Shown one piece after another: positions 11,288-25,700 of a stretch of 64,000 nucleotides of DNA. The notes under the pieces were generated by a model that was not told the DNA's origin, did no database searches, and saw only the letters and a program-made list of their open reading frames with translations. The stretch comes from Guyanagaster necrorhizus (lineage: Eukaryota > Basidiomycota > Agaricomycetes > Agaricales > Physalacriaceae). The translations under genes were made by a program, and so were the position numbers. The number at the start of each line of letters is the position of its first letter. Within the stretch, counting starts at the first letter, position 1. The DNA is taken from positions 1,254,928 through 1,318,927 of the forward strand of contig NW_025064882.1 of assembly GCF_019112545.1 (NCBI RefSeq), given 5' to 3'.

Positions 11288-14200
11288 CTAATGTTGCTCA
11301 ATCATTTCCGAGACCCGTAAACCAATATTGGATGCCAACGCCGAAAACAGAACGAAGCATAGTATCGTCGGTCCATACTTGTCATAGTACAGCCCTTCTG
11401 CTCGTCTCTGCCTCAGACAGAGAGCTCGATACAGGAAGATTGCTGCAGAATATGCGATGGCCAGTAATGCACAGCAGGTAAACAATGCCGCGCTGATAAG
11501 ACCTCGAGAGTCGTCCGGTGAGGTGAAGTTGAGTAACGTCGTAGCTATGGTACCAATGAACACGGACATATTGAGCCATTTCTAGGGAGGCGGCGCTTGT
11601 AAGATACTGATATCCATAGTTGTGGTGATACTCACCAAGAATGTTCTCTCGGTAGCGAAGTAGACCTTAGGCTCAATGCGAACAGGAACAGAAATTCTTT
11701 TGCCAGAAGGCGCAGTCCATTCTCGGACCAGCAAACGATCATCAGTGCCGGTCACAGATTTTCCTCCACCTCCACCTCCATCTTGTTCAGGTTCGAGTCC
11801 TCGTTCCCGAATTTGGCTTTCACCCTTCAGACGCGTTCTCAATGTTTCGTCAAAAGCGGAAGACGGGGCCAAAGGATCGATTGAAAGTGCTCTCGCTTTG
11901 CGGTCAGCTGTCGACTGTTGGATTTTCTTTCCCCTCAAGAACGCTGTCCTTTCATCCGTCTCCTCTTCGTTGTCGGCTTCAAGGACGCCCTCATCAGAAG
12001 ATGTGACTTTGCTCGGCTTTTTCCCATTTACGAGCTCTTTGACACGTGCTTCCTTCAGCATTTGTTCGCGATAAGCGATGGCAGCGGCGACTTCCTCTCC
12101 GCTGAGACCGGTGCGCTTGTGTTCATCCTTAGCAGGAGCGACGTCCATGTTCTCATCTTCTTCTCCTTCAGAGACAGGCTCAGCATAGCTAGGATGAGGC
12201 GGCGTTCGTGAGTCTGAACTGTCCCGTTGTTCAAAGGATCCCTTCGAAGACGAAATGTTGGAGGGCCTTTCGATGATTGAGAGGTAGCCAGTGTCAGGTT
12301 TCAAAATGTCAGTGTCCACTGATGCATCTCGTCAGTGCAAGGTTCTAGACTGTAGAGAACCCAGGAACATACTTTGGGGCAGCCAAAAAGGAACCAGGTC
12401 CACCCGGTTCGGCAGGAGGGTGGCACAGCCATGAATGAATTTACTAAGTGTCAAGTCCGTCAATCCATTATTTGATGAGGATAACGGGACTCGTACCTGA
12501 ATTTCGGTACCGCTTCCACCAGATGTGATTGAACCAGATCTGTGACCCACTGTGGTGGCTCTTGTCCTAACTGGGTTTGGAGTTTGACTTCCAGGACTCC
12601 ATACCTGGAGGAGTGAAAAGATTTAGTACGACTACCGCGATGCGACACTGATGCTCACTTGAAGAGCTCTTTATCATCCTCAGGGAGCTGTTCAAAAGGA
12701 TAGTCGATGCCGATATCTGTTCGACGCCAGTTATTACCGGCGCGCACCCGGTCGTCCCAGTTGTCTTCTCTGACCAAGGTAAGCTCGGTGTCCAAGGAGA
12801 TTCGCACCCGAGCGTCACCCGGTAGTTGGAACGCAGTCCGGTTGTAAAAAGAGCGCATCACTAGTCTCAGCATGAGACACAGACCACAGGTTTTATCGAG
12901 AAAAAAGACATACCAGGCTGAAGTTTTCGAGTTAGAACAGTATACTGGACTTCATTAGCCAGTTGAGTCATGGAATCGACCTCCTGTTGTGTCTTCTTTC
13001 CTTTCTTAACCAGTTGCTGGAATTCAGCGTCCATGGTATACTCTCCTCTAAGAAAGGCGTTGACTAAATGCTCTTTTATGGGAAAACGGGCTTTAACAGA
13101 TTTCTCCCCGGTCCAGTCTTCTCGATGAGTCTTCCGCTCTACAAAAATCTGCCCCTATCGTGAACAATTATGAAACATGATAGATATTAAGCACATACAG
13201 TTTTCGTGGTGACGTCGCCATACCATCGCAACCTGATAGCCTCCGCGCCTTCTGTCTTTTCAAGGCGACCGAGATAAAGCTCGAGGTCTTCATTGTCAAA
13301 GTAAATGGAGGTGATGGCTGCGCGACGTAGTCATTAGTAAATTGTAAGAACGAGGGGAAACGAAGGGCCGCACCAGCATCTTTCTGCTCAAATTCCTTGT
13401 CAGGATTAAAGACTATTCGATGTTAAATAACTGTTCTGAAGAGTCATCTCAATCTACACACCGAGAACTGGTAAATTTCTCAAGATGGCCAGTTTCAGCG
13501 AGACCAAATTATCTGGATGGACCTTGATAGTTATGTTAACAGAAGTCTGACGGGACCGCAGTAAACGTACCCAGTATTTTGTTGTCTGTCTAACAAAGGC
13601 GCTCTGAGACCCACCCGCACTTGAATCGCCTTGAATCGGATGACCGCGAGTCCGTACCAAATCATAAAGTTTGGAAAGCTTGACAATAAGGGCATCCCAG
13701 TTATAGCGATAAAAAGGTCGCTTTTCAAGGTAATCTTGTATAAATGTCGTCTTCAAGGAGCGAGATGTTTGTTTCTAGGAACACATGAATCGTTTTGCTT
13801 GAGACTCAAGGAGAAGACACACATCGTGTTTCTGTAACCATGGTTAGATATAAACAGAAGGAGATCTTTGTGGCGGACCTTAAGAATTTTCATAAAGCCA
13901 GTGATATTTAGCTTGGTGTACAAGGCTAAATCGTGCACATCTGCGACGAGGGTAGCAACTTCCTCCTCGAGACCATGGAACCTGTTTTCCAAAGCATCGT
14001 AAGATTCGTCGTCACTGAGCTCCTGGTCGGTTTCGTCGTCGTCATCTGAGCCAGCATCTTCTTCAAAAGGTCCACGTTGTTGGGCCTCGGGGTCCGTCTG
14101 TTGAGTAGAATCATCTGTAGCGGTAGCACGGCGTTGATCAGAAGAGCTTGAAATCTCATCCTCGACCAGACGTTTGACATCTTTCTCGGCATCACGAATT

Positions 14201-14632
14201 CGGCATGAAAGCTCGGAGGCCTGGAAATTTGTAAGTATATCGGCCAAAGAGGGGGGACTATATTATGGTTCCAATCTGCTGCGCAGTGACTGCCGCGCGA
14301 TCGCTGATTAGCGCCTCTCGAGGAGAAGCACATACCTTTTCCTTCTGAAAGTCGTGAATTTTATCTAACTCTTGCTCCAGACGAAGTCTGAACCCGTTTT
14401 CATCCTGGTCATTCCAAGTACGCCCAGTGGTCCGTGCCTTCAGCAATTTCGTCAGGGTCCATGATTTACGATAAATATGAACGTAGAAACGGACCTTGAG
14501 TTCCCGCTTTAGACCATTGTAGTCGAGATAAAAAGGGCGCCATTCATTGTAGAGATCAGTCTGTGAAACAGGTCAGCCTCAATTGGTGCTAGTTTTAGGA
14601 AGAGTTACGTTGATTTTCCTCCCAAACTTCAT
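11288..14632 (-). CDS. VTC4: vacuolar transporter chaperone subunit 4-type polyphosphate polymerase
   Basis: Makes inorganic polyphosphate from ATP at the vacuolar or ER membrane and moves it into the lumen. Many short exons give roughly 800 residues. The order is an N-terminal SPX domain (start [20 protein letters not shown] after splicing; later [16 protein letters not shown]), the VTC catalytic tunnel domain, an acidic linker, and a C-terminal DUF202-type membrane domain with three hydrophobic segments (from [18 protein letters not shown] to the stop). Catalytic residues of the family are visible: Lys in [12 protein letters not shown], the Arg pair in AIRLRWYG, Lys in [20 protein letters not shown], Glu in GVLEVKLQ and Lys in VEAVPKFSKF. 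The [15 protein letters not shown] block is VTC4-like rather than VTC2/3-like. SPX senses inositol pyrophosphates, so activity should follow phosphate status. It is head-to-head with GTR2. Confidence 0.92.
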
Positions 14633-14887
14633 TATATAGCTGGAAGGATATAGATTCCTGTGCAAAACAAGTGCTTTCTCAGGATCATCTTCTGGCTCAA
14701 ACGAAAGGAAAACATACAAATTGAAATAGATCACCAACGTGTGTGAGAGCTTGGTGGTCGGAGTTCGGATCCAATTTCGTCCAATTCGGATCCAATTTCC
14801 CAATTTCCCAATTTCGTCCAAAAACGTCCATCCCCTGCTATGGCTTCGTATCCGTCGTGTGCTGCGCCGTCGACGCAAAAAGTATTA
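14633..14887. promoter_or_regulatory. bidirectional promoter VTC4 / GTR2 with CCAATTTC repeats
   Basis: Only 255 bp separate the two start codons. Within it the octamer CCAATTTC occurs at 14771-14778 and three times in perfect 8-bp tandem at 14792-14799, 14800-14807 and 14808-14815. A shortened copy, CCAATTC, lies at 14781. The pentamer CCAAT matches the Hap/NF-Y core, so these may be binding sites, but a simple tandem slip is equally possible. Assignment as a shared promoter follows from geometry. Confidence 0.55.
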
Positions 14888-16296
14888 ATGAGCCCGTACA
14901 AAAAGTCTGATGCGGTGGCAAGATCAAAGATTCTGTTGCTCGGTTTGCGAAGGTAAGGCTGAAATGTGCTGTTTCATAAGCCTGATTCTTTATGTCAGGA
15001 GCGGCAAGACTTCAATTCAGCAAGTCCTGTTCGAAAATTTACCGCCGAAACAGACTTTTTATCTTGAAACGACTACGAGAATAGTCAAGCATACATACGA
15101 GTGCGTATATCAGTATCGTCCATGTATCCATGGAAGTGACCAGGTCTCTACGTTAGTACAGTCATTCCTCTCGAAATCTGGGACTGCCCAGGGACTATAA
15201 CCGTCGAAACGCTCGGGGCGCCGTTGTCGCAATTCTTGACCATTATCTTCGTGATTGACATTCGAGTATGTCTTCACCTTTTATCTTTATCTAGACAAGT
15301 TTCTGAACACCCCACAGGATCTCTACAACCAACCCATCTCGAAACTTGTAGAGTTCATTGTTGCGGCGTACCATGAGAATCCGAATGTCAATATTGAGGT
15401 GTTTGTTCACAAAGCCGAGAAGCTTCAAGAGGACGACAAGATTGGTCCATCTTTTTCTTCGTGACCTTGGCTATCGGTTGTTCATTGTTTTTTCAGAGAA
15501 CTTCAGACAGATTAATGAGCGCGTAACCGACCGACTGTTGGACATTTCTCCAGATTATGAACAGATGCCTCTCAATTTTCACCTCACCTCTGTATACGAC
15601 CATACATTACATGAAGCCTTTTCCCGAGTTCTCCATAAGTTGATCGACTCTTTACCGTTCCTCGAGGACCTTCTCAACGTATTCTGTGCTGTATGGTTTT
15701 CTATCATTCTCGTGAGGCGCATTGAAACAGATACCCTTCAGAATTCCCAATCCCCAAAGGCTTTCCTATTTGACATAGCTTCACGATTATATATCGCTAC
15801 CGACGCGTCACCCGTCGACTCAGCTACTCACAATCTGTGCTGTGACTACTTACAAATGCTGAACTCCTTTGGACCTCTTTATAAGTACACATATCTTTGG
15901 CGCCTTCGATAATTAGTGCTAACCACATTTGTTAGATCGGCATCAGCCAGCTCTTCCCGGCATCGGAAACTATTACCACCTGTGCTTTCCGTGCCGTCTC
16001 TGTCTGATCATGATCAAGAATCCCCAGGTCGTACGACACCGAGTGCAGGAGCGTCAAATTCCAAACAGCGCGCCAAGGATCTTTTTTATCCAAGTGCCGC
16101 GGCGTTGCTGCATCCTTCAACTCCGGGGACAACACTGACTTACCACTTGATCATGGAACACCTTGCACTGCTTGCTATCATGCCGACACCCGTGTTTGAA
16201 AGTAGACGGGGACTTGTTGAATATAATGTAGTCTTCTTTCGCGAGGGAGTGCAAGAAATTTACCAAGTCGAGCAGGAAGCTCGGAGTGGCGGGTAA
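14888..16296 (+). CDS. GTR2: Rag GTPase of the RagC/D class (Gtr2)
   Basis: Half of the Gtr1-Gtr2 heterodimer that reports amino-acid status to TORC1 on the vacuole. Spliced start MSPYKKSDAVARSKILLLGL; the first intron lies within the P-loop, giving LRRSGKTSIQQVLFE. Switch and Walker B regions follow: TFYLETTTRIVKH, then IPLEIWDCPGTITVETLG, then FVIDIRDLYNQPISKLVEFI. The guanine-specificity motif is HKAEKL, typical of RagC-type proteins. The C-terminal roadblock-like dimerisation region runs from about FHLTSVYDHTLHEAFSRVL to the end. An Ala/Ser-rich insertion (SASASSSRHRK) sits near the C-terminus. Stop at 16296. It is divergent from VTC4, so a phosphate-storage gene and a nutrient-signalling gene share a promoter. 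Confidence 0.9.
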
Positions 16297-16796
16297 TAAA
16301 TATCGTTGCCTGCCCTTACTGACAGTATGGTAGGTGTGGTGCGTCAGGCAGTATATTTATTTCTGATCGACTTACCAGTTAATTTCAGCCCCAAGGCAAC
16401 GTTATGGAATGGACAGGCTCTGAGTATTGGGGAAGGAATACAGGCAATCACTCGGACTTCCGACGTTACCTGGGCTTTGTATACGTTTTATATTACCCCT
16501 TGATGTTGCGTATGGCCGTTAGGATGACAAGAATAATGATTCGTCATTCGTCGCAATCTACTCGACGTTGAAGATTTAACGTTGCCTCAGCTGCATTGTA
16601 ATAAGTACATGGATCGATGCGGTCAGGGTCCATATCTATAAAGGGTAATGGGGTCCCCAATTTGGAGAAAAAATTAAAAAAGTTTTGGCAAGTTTTTGGG
16701 GTATAGCCTTGGGGGATTGGGGTCGTGGGTTGTCTTAAATAGAGTCTCTTCCTTCTTCTCATTCGTCTATAGAGGGCTTTGTCCAATACCACGACG
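16297..16796. other. FAS upstream region
   Basis: 500 bp between GTR2 and the fatty acid synthase start; presumably the GTR2 3' UTR and FAS promoter. An A/T-rich run lies near 16667-16690. No motif could be assigned. Confidence 0.4.
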
Positions 16797-19700
16797 ATGG
16801 CGAAGACAGCAAATGACTGTGCTGTGTCTATCACCACCCGTCCTGTCATTATATCCCTTGGACAGATTAGAGTGCGTTCCATGTTCTTTGCAGATATGTC
16901 TCCTCTTGATACCTCTTCCCTCATTTTCTAGGTTTCAATCCCAGTCAGCACTTGTCACGATGAATGGATCTGCGCAGAGGTCCTTAGAGATGAGTTCACC
17001 CACGAGCAATCCCTTGTAGACACTGTCGACACGACAGCCCAGCTCGAAAATTTGCCGGAAGCCACCGTGGAGCTTACCGCCCGCTTCCTAGGGTATATTG
17101 CAGAGCATCTTGACCAAGATACCGAAGCACGCACCCTTTTGCTGCTCAATGTTTTCAAATTCTTCACATACACGTACCTCGCAGTCCACGACATTCATTC
17201 TCTCGCGTCTGCGTACGATATCGAGGTTCGCAAAGTTGTCCTCACTTCCTACTACAAAGCACTTGCTGCTCTTCGCACCCGCAACATTGCTGGCGTCCCT
17301 GCAGGGCCACCCTCCGCGCTCTTGAAAGCCGCAGCTGACGGCAAAGCCTCCATCTACGCCTTGTTCGGTGGTCAAGGCACAAACGAGGTTTATTTCGACG
17401 AGCTTCAAGGTCTCTTCGACACCTACCGCCCCTTCGTTGAGGCCTTCATCAAAGCGGTTTCACAGACCGTTCTCCAGCCTCTTGCTCTTTCACAAGCATC
17501 TACTGCACTCTACGCCTACGGGCTTGACGTCGCGTCATGGCTCTCCAACTCTTCATCCCGCCCACCGACCGGCTATCTCGCGTCGATTCCTATCTCTTTC
17601 CCCCTAATTGGGTTGACCCAGCTCGTGCAGTATCTTGTTGCATGCAATGTGGTTGGTATGACCCCGGGCGAGTACCTCAAGCATATTTCGGGCGCGACTG
17701 GCCATTCCCAGGGTATCGTTTCTGGCGTTGTCGTTGCCGCTTCCACAACTCTCGAGTCTTTCCTCGAGAATTCCAAGAAAGCCCTCAAATGGCTCTTCTT
17801 CTCTGGTCTTCGGGGTCATCAGGCGTTCCCTGTTGTCTCTGTCGAGCCCAGAATCGTCAATGATTCGATCGAAGGTGGTGAGGGAACTCCTAGTCCCATG
17901 TTATCTATCACTGGTCTTGCCTTGAAGGACCTCGAGCCTCACATCAAGAAAACTAACTCCCATCTTGCCGATAACTCCAAGCTTTTCGTTTCCCTACATA
18001 ATGGTCCTCGCGCGTTTGTTGTGACTGGCCCTGCCCGGTCCCTATACGGCCTCGTCACCAATCTGAGAAAGATACGCGCGCCTTCTGGTGCAGATCAGAG
18101 CAAAGTTCCTTTCTCCAAGCGCAAGCCTGCTTTCAATATCAGGTTCTTGGCAGTTGGGGTCCCTTACCACAGCGATTATTTGAAGGGGGCGACAGAGAAG
18201 GTTCTCGTCGACGATTTGGCTGGAGAGGAGTTGTGGACTGTAGAGGATCTCAAGGTCCCTGTCTATAACACGGAAGATGGTGCGTTCATCTGTGTCGTTT
18301 CTTTGAATGATGTCTGATGCGGTTACCCAGGATCTGATCTGCGCAGTCTGAAGACATCTTTGACACGGTCTCTCTGTGACCAAATTTTCACCGCACCTAT
18401 TCACTGGACGAAGGCTGTTGATTTTCCCGAGACTGCAACCCATGCCATCGACTTTGGCCCTGGTGGTGTCAGCGGGATTGGTCCTCTTACTGCACGTGAT
18501 CTCGATGGACGTGGTGTTCGCGTCGTTGTTGTCGGTGATCGCGCCAAGGGCGATGCAGAGCTTTACAATTCTGTTCAAGTCAAGTACGAGGACTGGTGGG
18601 CCAAGGATTGGGCTCCTGCATTGGTGAAGTCAAGGTGTGTATGGGTCCGCGTATATAGACGTATCCTTTCTCATGGTCATATCTAGTGACGGTATTGTAC
18701 ATCTTGACACGCCATTTTCACGTCTTCTCGGTAAGCCTCCCATCATGGTTGCTGGCATGACGCCAACGACCGTGAAGGCTGGTTTCGTCAGTGCCGTTCT
18801 TGATGCCGGATACCACATCGAACTGGCTGGTGGCGCTCACTATAATGCTGCTGCTCTTCGTGCAAAAGTTGCGGAGATTCGAACTAAGATTCCTAACGGT
18901 GTCGGCCTGACCTTGAATGCGTTGTATATCAATCCTGCACAGTTCACCTTCCAACTCCCTCTCTGGCAGGAGATGCGAAAGGAGGGTCTTCCTATTGAAG
19001 GATTCTGTGTCGCTGCTGGTATCCCCACCACCGAGAAAGCTGTTGATATCATCGATGGCCTTAGAAGTGCTGGTATCAAACACGTTTCCTTCAAACCAGG
19101 TTCTGTCGATGGTATACGACAAGTTATTAACATCGCCGCCGCCAATCCTGACTTCCCCATCATCCTGCAATGGACCGGAGGTCGTGCAGGAGGTCATCAT
19201 TCCTATGAGGACTTCCATCAACCCATTCTCGCGACCTATCGCGCTATTCGTCAACACCGCAACATCAGCCTTGTCGCTGGTTCTGGCTTCGGAGCGGCTG
19301 ACGATGTTTGGCCCTACCTAACCGGCCAGTGGTCTGCGGAGCGCTTTGGTATGCAGCCGATGCCCTTCGATGGATGTTTGTTTGCTAGTCGTGTCATGGT
19401 GGCTAAGGAGGCTCACACAAGTCCATCGGTCAAGGATCTCATCGTTGCTGCACCTGGCATCGATGGTGATGCGTGGGAAGGCACCTACGACAAGCCCACT
19501 GGTGGCATTCTCACAGTCCGTTCAGAGCTAGGTGAACCCATTCACAAAGTCGCCACGAGAGCCGTCAAGTTGTGGAGGGAGTTCGATGATACCGTATTCG
19601 GCTTGCCAAAGGAGAAGCGTGCAGCTTGGCTGATTGAACGCCATGACGAGGTCATCGCCAAGCTGAACAAGGACTTCAGCAAGCCTTGGTTTGGATGGAA

Positions 19701-22700
19701 GAAGGATGGATCAGTCGCCCGTGCACTTGGCGATATGACCTACGAGGAAGTATCTCTGCGTATGGTTCGCCTTATGTTTGTCTCCCATCAGTCGCGTTGG
19801 GTCGACCCATCCTTGAGGAACCTCACTGGTGATTGGCTGCGACGCGTCGAGGAGCGTTTTGCTGGAGTTAATGGCGAATCTAACAAGCCATCAGTATTGC
19901 AATCATACTCTTCTTTGGATGATCCTTTGCCTTTCATCAAGTCGTTCTTTGAGACTTACGTTGGTGGTACGACGCAGTTGTTGGCGTCTGAAGATTCGGC
20001 ATTCTTCCTTGCCATCTCCCAGAGACGCGGACAGAAACCCGTTCCTTTCATTCCTGTTCTTGATGCTTCGTTCGAGGTCTGGTTCAAGAAGGTATGTCCC
20101 TGTCTTGTAGTCCATTTTACCTTTCTAACAAACCCCGTCACAGGATTCACTGTGGGCTGCCGAAGATATTGAGGCCGTTTTTGATCAAGATCCTCAGCGC
20201 GTGTGTATCTTGCAGGGTCCTGTGGCTGTCAAGCATTCAAAGGTCAAGGATGAACCCATCAAGGATATGCTCGGCAACATCAACTCGTCCCTGATTCAAC
20301 GCGTCCTTGAATCCCGATATGGCGGTGACCTCACCAAAGTTCCTGTCGTTGATTACCTCGCAGCCCGTCCTTCAGCAGCCCTTGCCTGCCCGAAGGTCAA
20401 GATCTCGGATGCACTTGGGTCTCGTGTCTATGAATTTGGTTCCAGTTTGCCTCCCGCCACAGTATGGTTCGAGACTCTCGCCGGTCCTCGTCTTAGTTGG
20501 CTGAGAGCCCTAGTGACATCTCCAACCATAGTTCAGGGATCTGAGTACATCGACAACCCCATGCGTCGTCTTCTCATTCCACGAGTCAACCAGAAGGTCG
20601 TTGTATCTTCATCGTCCGTTTCCATCTACGGCGCTGCTCGCTCCTTTGGTGAGCACAAGCCAGAGTTCAAGGCCGTAGAGATCCAGTTCAATCAAGCGTC
20701 CAAACTCATCAATGTCACGTTGTTCGAAGATCGCCAGAATTCCCCGGTACCTCTCTCTTTGCAGTTCCAGTATATTCCGTCGATGGGCTATGCACCCATT
20801 CATGAAATCGCAAATGGAAGGAACACTCGCATCAAGGAGTTCTACTGGAAGCTATGGTTTGGTGATGATAGCTCGTTACCTGAGCTCGACGTCGGCGACA
20901 CGTTCACTGGTCCAGAGGTGGTCATCGAGGCTGCAGCTGTCGAGCAATTTTGTGCCGTTGTCGGGAACCAGGCCGAGTCTTTCAAGACCGCTCGCAAGAA
21001 CACCATAACGGCGCCCATGGATTTCGCCATTGTCACGGGGTGGCAGGTCAGCTTTCATTCTTTCAATGCAGGCTTTCCCTTATTAACCAATGTTTTTAGG
21101 CCATCATGAAATCAATTTTCCCGGCTTCGATCGATGGCGATCTTCTGAAGCTTGTCCATCTGTCGAACGGTTTCCGCATGGTTCATGGAGCTCGATCTCT
21201 CACGGTGGGCGACATTTGTAAGGCAACTGCTCAGATTGTTTCCGTTACCAACTCGAGCGAGGGCAAGATTGTCAAGGTCAAGGGTACCGTCCAACGAGAT
21301 GCCACACCCGTTGTCGAAGTCGTCTCTGCTTTCCTCTACCGTGGCCGGTTCTCTGATTATGAGAACACCTTCGATACCTCCGAAGAGCCGGACTACGTCG
21401 TCGAGATTACTTCTGATGCCGAAGTGGGGGTTCTTCAGTCGAAAGAATGGTTTGAGTGGGACGACGAGACTAGGCCCCTCCAGCCCGGAACCTCCCTCAT
21501 TTTCCGCCTTCACTCTCACGTCCTGTTCAAAGACAGGACGTTGTTCTGTGAACTTACCGTCTCCGGAGATATTTTCATTCGCAACCATCTCAAGCAGATG
21601 ATCAAAGTAGGGTCTATTGATTTCCAACAGGAGAATTGTCACGGAAATCCCGTTCTCGCCTATGTACAACGTCACGGCAAAGCTGACGAACTCTTATACA
21701 CTCTCCCGAACGATGGATACACAATGACCGAGGGAGATACAACTTTCAATGCGCCTCTGACGAACGAACCTTATTCTATGATTTCCGGAGATTTCAACCC
21801 AATTCATGTTAATCCTTATTTCTCTTGCTATGCTTCGTTGCCCGCTACGATTACCCATGGTTTGTGGAGTAGTGCGGCGACCCGCCGTTATGTTGAAAGC
21901 GTCGCGGCTCAGGGTCATCCTGAGCGTGTTAATTCGTGAGTTTCCTTGCATCCTACTTCGTTCCTCGTCTAACAGGTCATGTACAGGTACCACGTCTCTT
22001 TTGTCGGTATGGTTTTGCCTGGTGATGAGCTCAGCGTTAAGCTTCGCCACATTGGCATGCGTGACGGCAACATGGTCGTGAAAGTGGAAACTTTCAACTC
22101 GCAGGGAGACAAGGTGCTTGACGGTACAGCTGATGTGTCCCAGCCTCGTACCGTTTATGTCTTCACTGGCCAAGGATCTCAGGAACCGGGCATGGGCATG
22201 GACTTGTACAACACCTCCGCCGCTGCAAAGGCTGTCTGGGATGCTGCTGATGCCCATCTCAGTGCTGTTTATGGGTTCTCTATCATCGAGATCGTCAAGG
22301 AAAACCCTATGCAGAAGACCATTCACTTTGGTGGTATCAAAGGCCAGGCCATCCGACAGCGATACATGGATATGACATACGATACCATTGGCAAAGACGG
22401 GACCATCAAGACACTCCCTCTTTTCGCTGATATCGATGTTCGTACGCCCAAGTACACCTTCAACCATCCAACTGGGCTTCTCTATGCTACTCAATTTGCT
22501 CAGATCGCCCTTGTTGTGACGGAGAAGGCTGCGTTCGAGGACTTGCGTGGGAAGGGATATATTCAACGCGACTGTCCTTTCGCTGGCCATTCCTTAGGTG
22601 AATATGCTGCTCTTGCGGCCATCGCCGACATATTCCCTGTATCATCCCTGGTAGATGTTGTTTTCTACCGTGGAATCACCATGCAGCGCGCCGTGGAACG

Positions 22701-25700
22701 TGATGCCTTGAACCGATCGAACTACGCTATGTGTGCCGTCAACCCTAGCCGCATCTCTAAGACCTTCAATGACACTGCCTTGCGTGAGGTTGTTGACAGC
22801 ATCTCTAAAATTACGGGATTGCTTTTGCAGATTGTCAACTACAATGTAGAGGTTAGTGCTAAACTCCGCTGTCTCCGTGCTTTCTACAACTATTCTGATG
22901 TGTCTTTCATCGTAGGGGCAACAATATGTTTGCGCTGGAGAATTAGTCACATTGCAAACGATGACCAATGTTCTGAACTATCTCAAGGTTAAAAAAATTG
23001 ACGTGCAACAGGTACGTGTTTTTCGTTGCTCGCTATTCACAACCTGAGTCCTGATGTGGTATAGTTGGCGGAGAAATTTTCTGAGGACCAAGTCAAAGAA
23101 ATGCTCGGTGAAATCATCAAATCGTCCTACGAAAAAGCGCTAGAGCAGGAAAAGACCCAGGGATACATTACGCTTGAGCGTGGCTTCGCCACTATTCCGC
23201 TCCCAGGTATTGATGTTCCTTTCCATTCACGTTATCTTTGGGCGGGTGTGATGCCTTTCCGTGCATGTGAGTATACTTATATGGCCTTAGTAAATTGATG
23301 CTGACAAGTCATTCTTAGACTTGTCGAGGAAGATCAATCCCTTGCATGTCAATCCTGACTGGTTGGTTGGTCGCTACATTCCCAACCTTATTGCAAAGCC
23401 GTTCGAAGTTTCGAAGGACTACGCACAGATCATTTACGATCAAACCACATCTCCCGTCCTGGATAAAGTTCTGAGGAATTGGGACCAGGAGAACTGGGGA
23501 GGCTCGGAGCAGCGGTCAAAATTGGCGTACGTTCTCATGGTCGAATTGTTGGCGTACCAATTCGCGTCCCCTGTCCGCTGGATCGAAATCCAGGATCGTC
23601 TCTTCGTTGACTACTCGTTCGAGCGTTTCATCGAGTTGGGTCCTTCCCCCACCCTCACCGGCATGGCCACCCGTACCTTTAAGGCGAAGTATGAAGCGTC
23701 CGATGATGCTGTCTCCCACACGCGTTCCATCTTCTGTATATCCAAGAACCAGAAGGACATATACTACAACTTCGAAGACGAGGTTGAAGAGGAGGTCGTA
23801 ACGGAGTCAGCGCCGGTCGTCTCGTCTGCCCCTGTAATCCCTACTTCCGTGGCCGCTCCTCCCCCCATTGCGGCTTCCAGCAGACCTGCTGTTGCTGTCG
23901 AAGATGCGCCTATCAAGGCTCTCGATATCCTCCATGTTATTGTCGCCCAGAAACTCAAGAAGGCAGTGAGCGAGGTTCCCCTTTCAAAGTCTATCAAGGA
24001 CCTCGTGGGTGGCAAGTCGACGCTTCAAAATGAGATCTTGGGTGATTTGCAACTAGAGTTTTCGTCGGCGCCGGAAAAGGGAGAAGAACTTCCTTTGGAA
24101 GAGCTTGGCTCCGCCCTTTCGTCCGGCTTTGGAGGAGCGTTGGGCAAATACACTTCTGGTTTGGTATCTCGGATGATTGGTGGCAAAATGCCGGGTGGAT
24201 TCAATTCTTCTGCTGTGAAGGCACATCTTTCGAAGTCATGGGGACTGGGCCCATCTCGTTCAGATGGTGTTTTGTTGTTAGCGACTACGATGGAACCGCC
24301 GAAGCGGTTGGCTTCGGAACCAGAGGCGAAGATCTGGTTGGACGGTGTGGTCGCCGTATATGCCCAAAGGTCAGGTATTAGTCTATCCGCTCCAAGTGCT
24401 GGAGGAGGTGGTGGTGGTGGTGATGGTGGCCCCACAATCAACAGCGAAGAGTTCGTCAAATTCCAGGCAGACCAGGAGCAGTTTGCTGCACAGCATATCG
24501 AGCTTTATATGCGGTATCTCAAACGCGACTCTCGTGCCGGTGAGATTGCGTTCGACAAGGAGAAGGCCCATTCGGAGGAGCTGCAAGCGAGGTTAGATAG
24601 CATCGCTAAGGAGCATGGTGACACCTACATCGACGGAATTCAGCCTGTCTTCGACCCCATCAAAGCCCGTCACTTTGATTCTTCCTGGAACTGGGCGCGT
24701 CAAGATGCTCTTCTCATGTACTATGACATAATATTTGGCCGACTCACCACTGTCGATCGCGAGATCACAGCGAGTTGCATCGCCATTTTGAACCGTGCTG
24801 ATCCCGACTTGCTTGCATTCCTGCAGTACAACATCAACCGATGCGATCCAAGCAAGGGTGAAACCTACAAGTTGGCCAAAGAGTTTGGCCAGCAGCTCAT
24901 CGAGAATGTCCGTGAATTCTTGTCACAGCCACCGGTCTACAAGGATGGTAGGTTATACCCCTCGCACTTTTTTATTTTCTTATGTCATTGAATATTTACT
25001 ATAGTTACGTTCCCCACTGCACCTCACACTGAGGTCAACTCAAAGGGTGACATTGTTTACTCCGAAGTGGTTCGGGAGAACGTCCGCAAACTCGAAGCTT
25101 ACGTCGAAGAAATGGCGAGCGGCGACACCGTCTCTGGTGCTGTCAATATCCAAAAGGTTCAAGATGACGTTTTGAAGCTTTGGACCATCGTGAAATCGCA
25201 ACCAGAGATCAGCGAGGAACAGAAGAATCACATCAAGGCCCTCTACGAGGGTGTAGTTCGCTCTCTGCGCAAAGGTCCGGATCCCCGCCCTTCCCGCGTT
25301 CGAAGTCGCCGCGCTTCGTCTCAGTTCATCCGCCCTCAAGTGTCCGGCATCTCATCTGTGTCCGCTGACAAAGTGCCTTTACTTCATCTCAAGCGTAAAG
25401 TGGGTACAACCTGGGAGTACAGCAGCAACCTCACGAGTGTTTATCTCGACATCTTGCATGAGATTGCCACTGCCGGGACGACGTTTAAAGACAAAAATGC
25501 TCTGCTCACTGGTGTTGGCAAAGGTTCTATCGGCGTGGAGGTAGTCAAAGGTCTTCTAGCAGGTGGCGCACATGTGGTTATCACCACTTCTCGATACAAC
25601 CGTGCTACCGTCGAGTACTACCAATCAATCTTCCACTCGTGCGGTAGTCGTGGGTCTGCCCTCACTGTCGTTCCATTTAATCAGGGCTCAAAACAGGATG

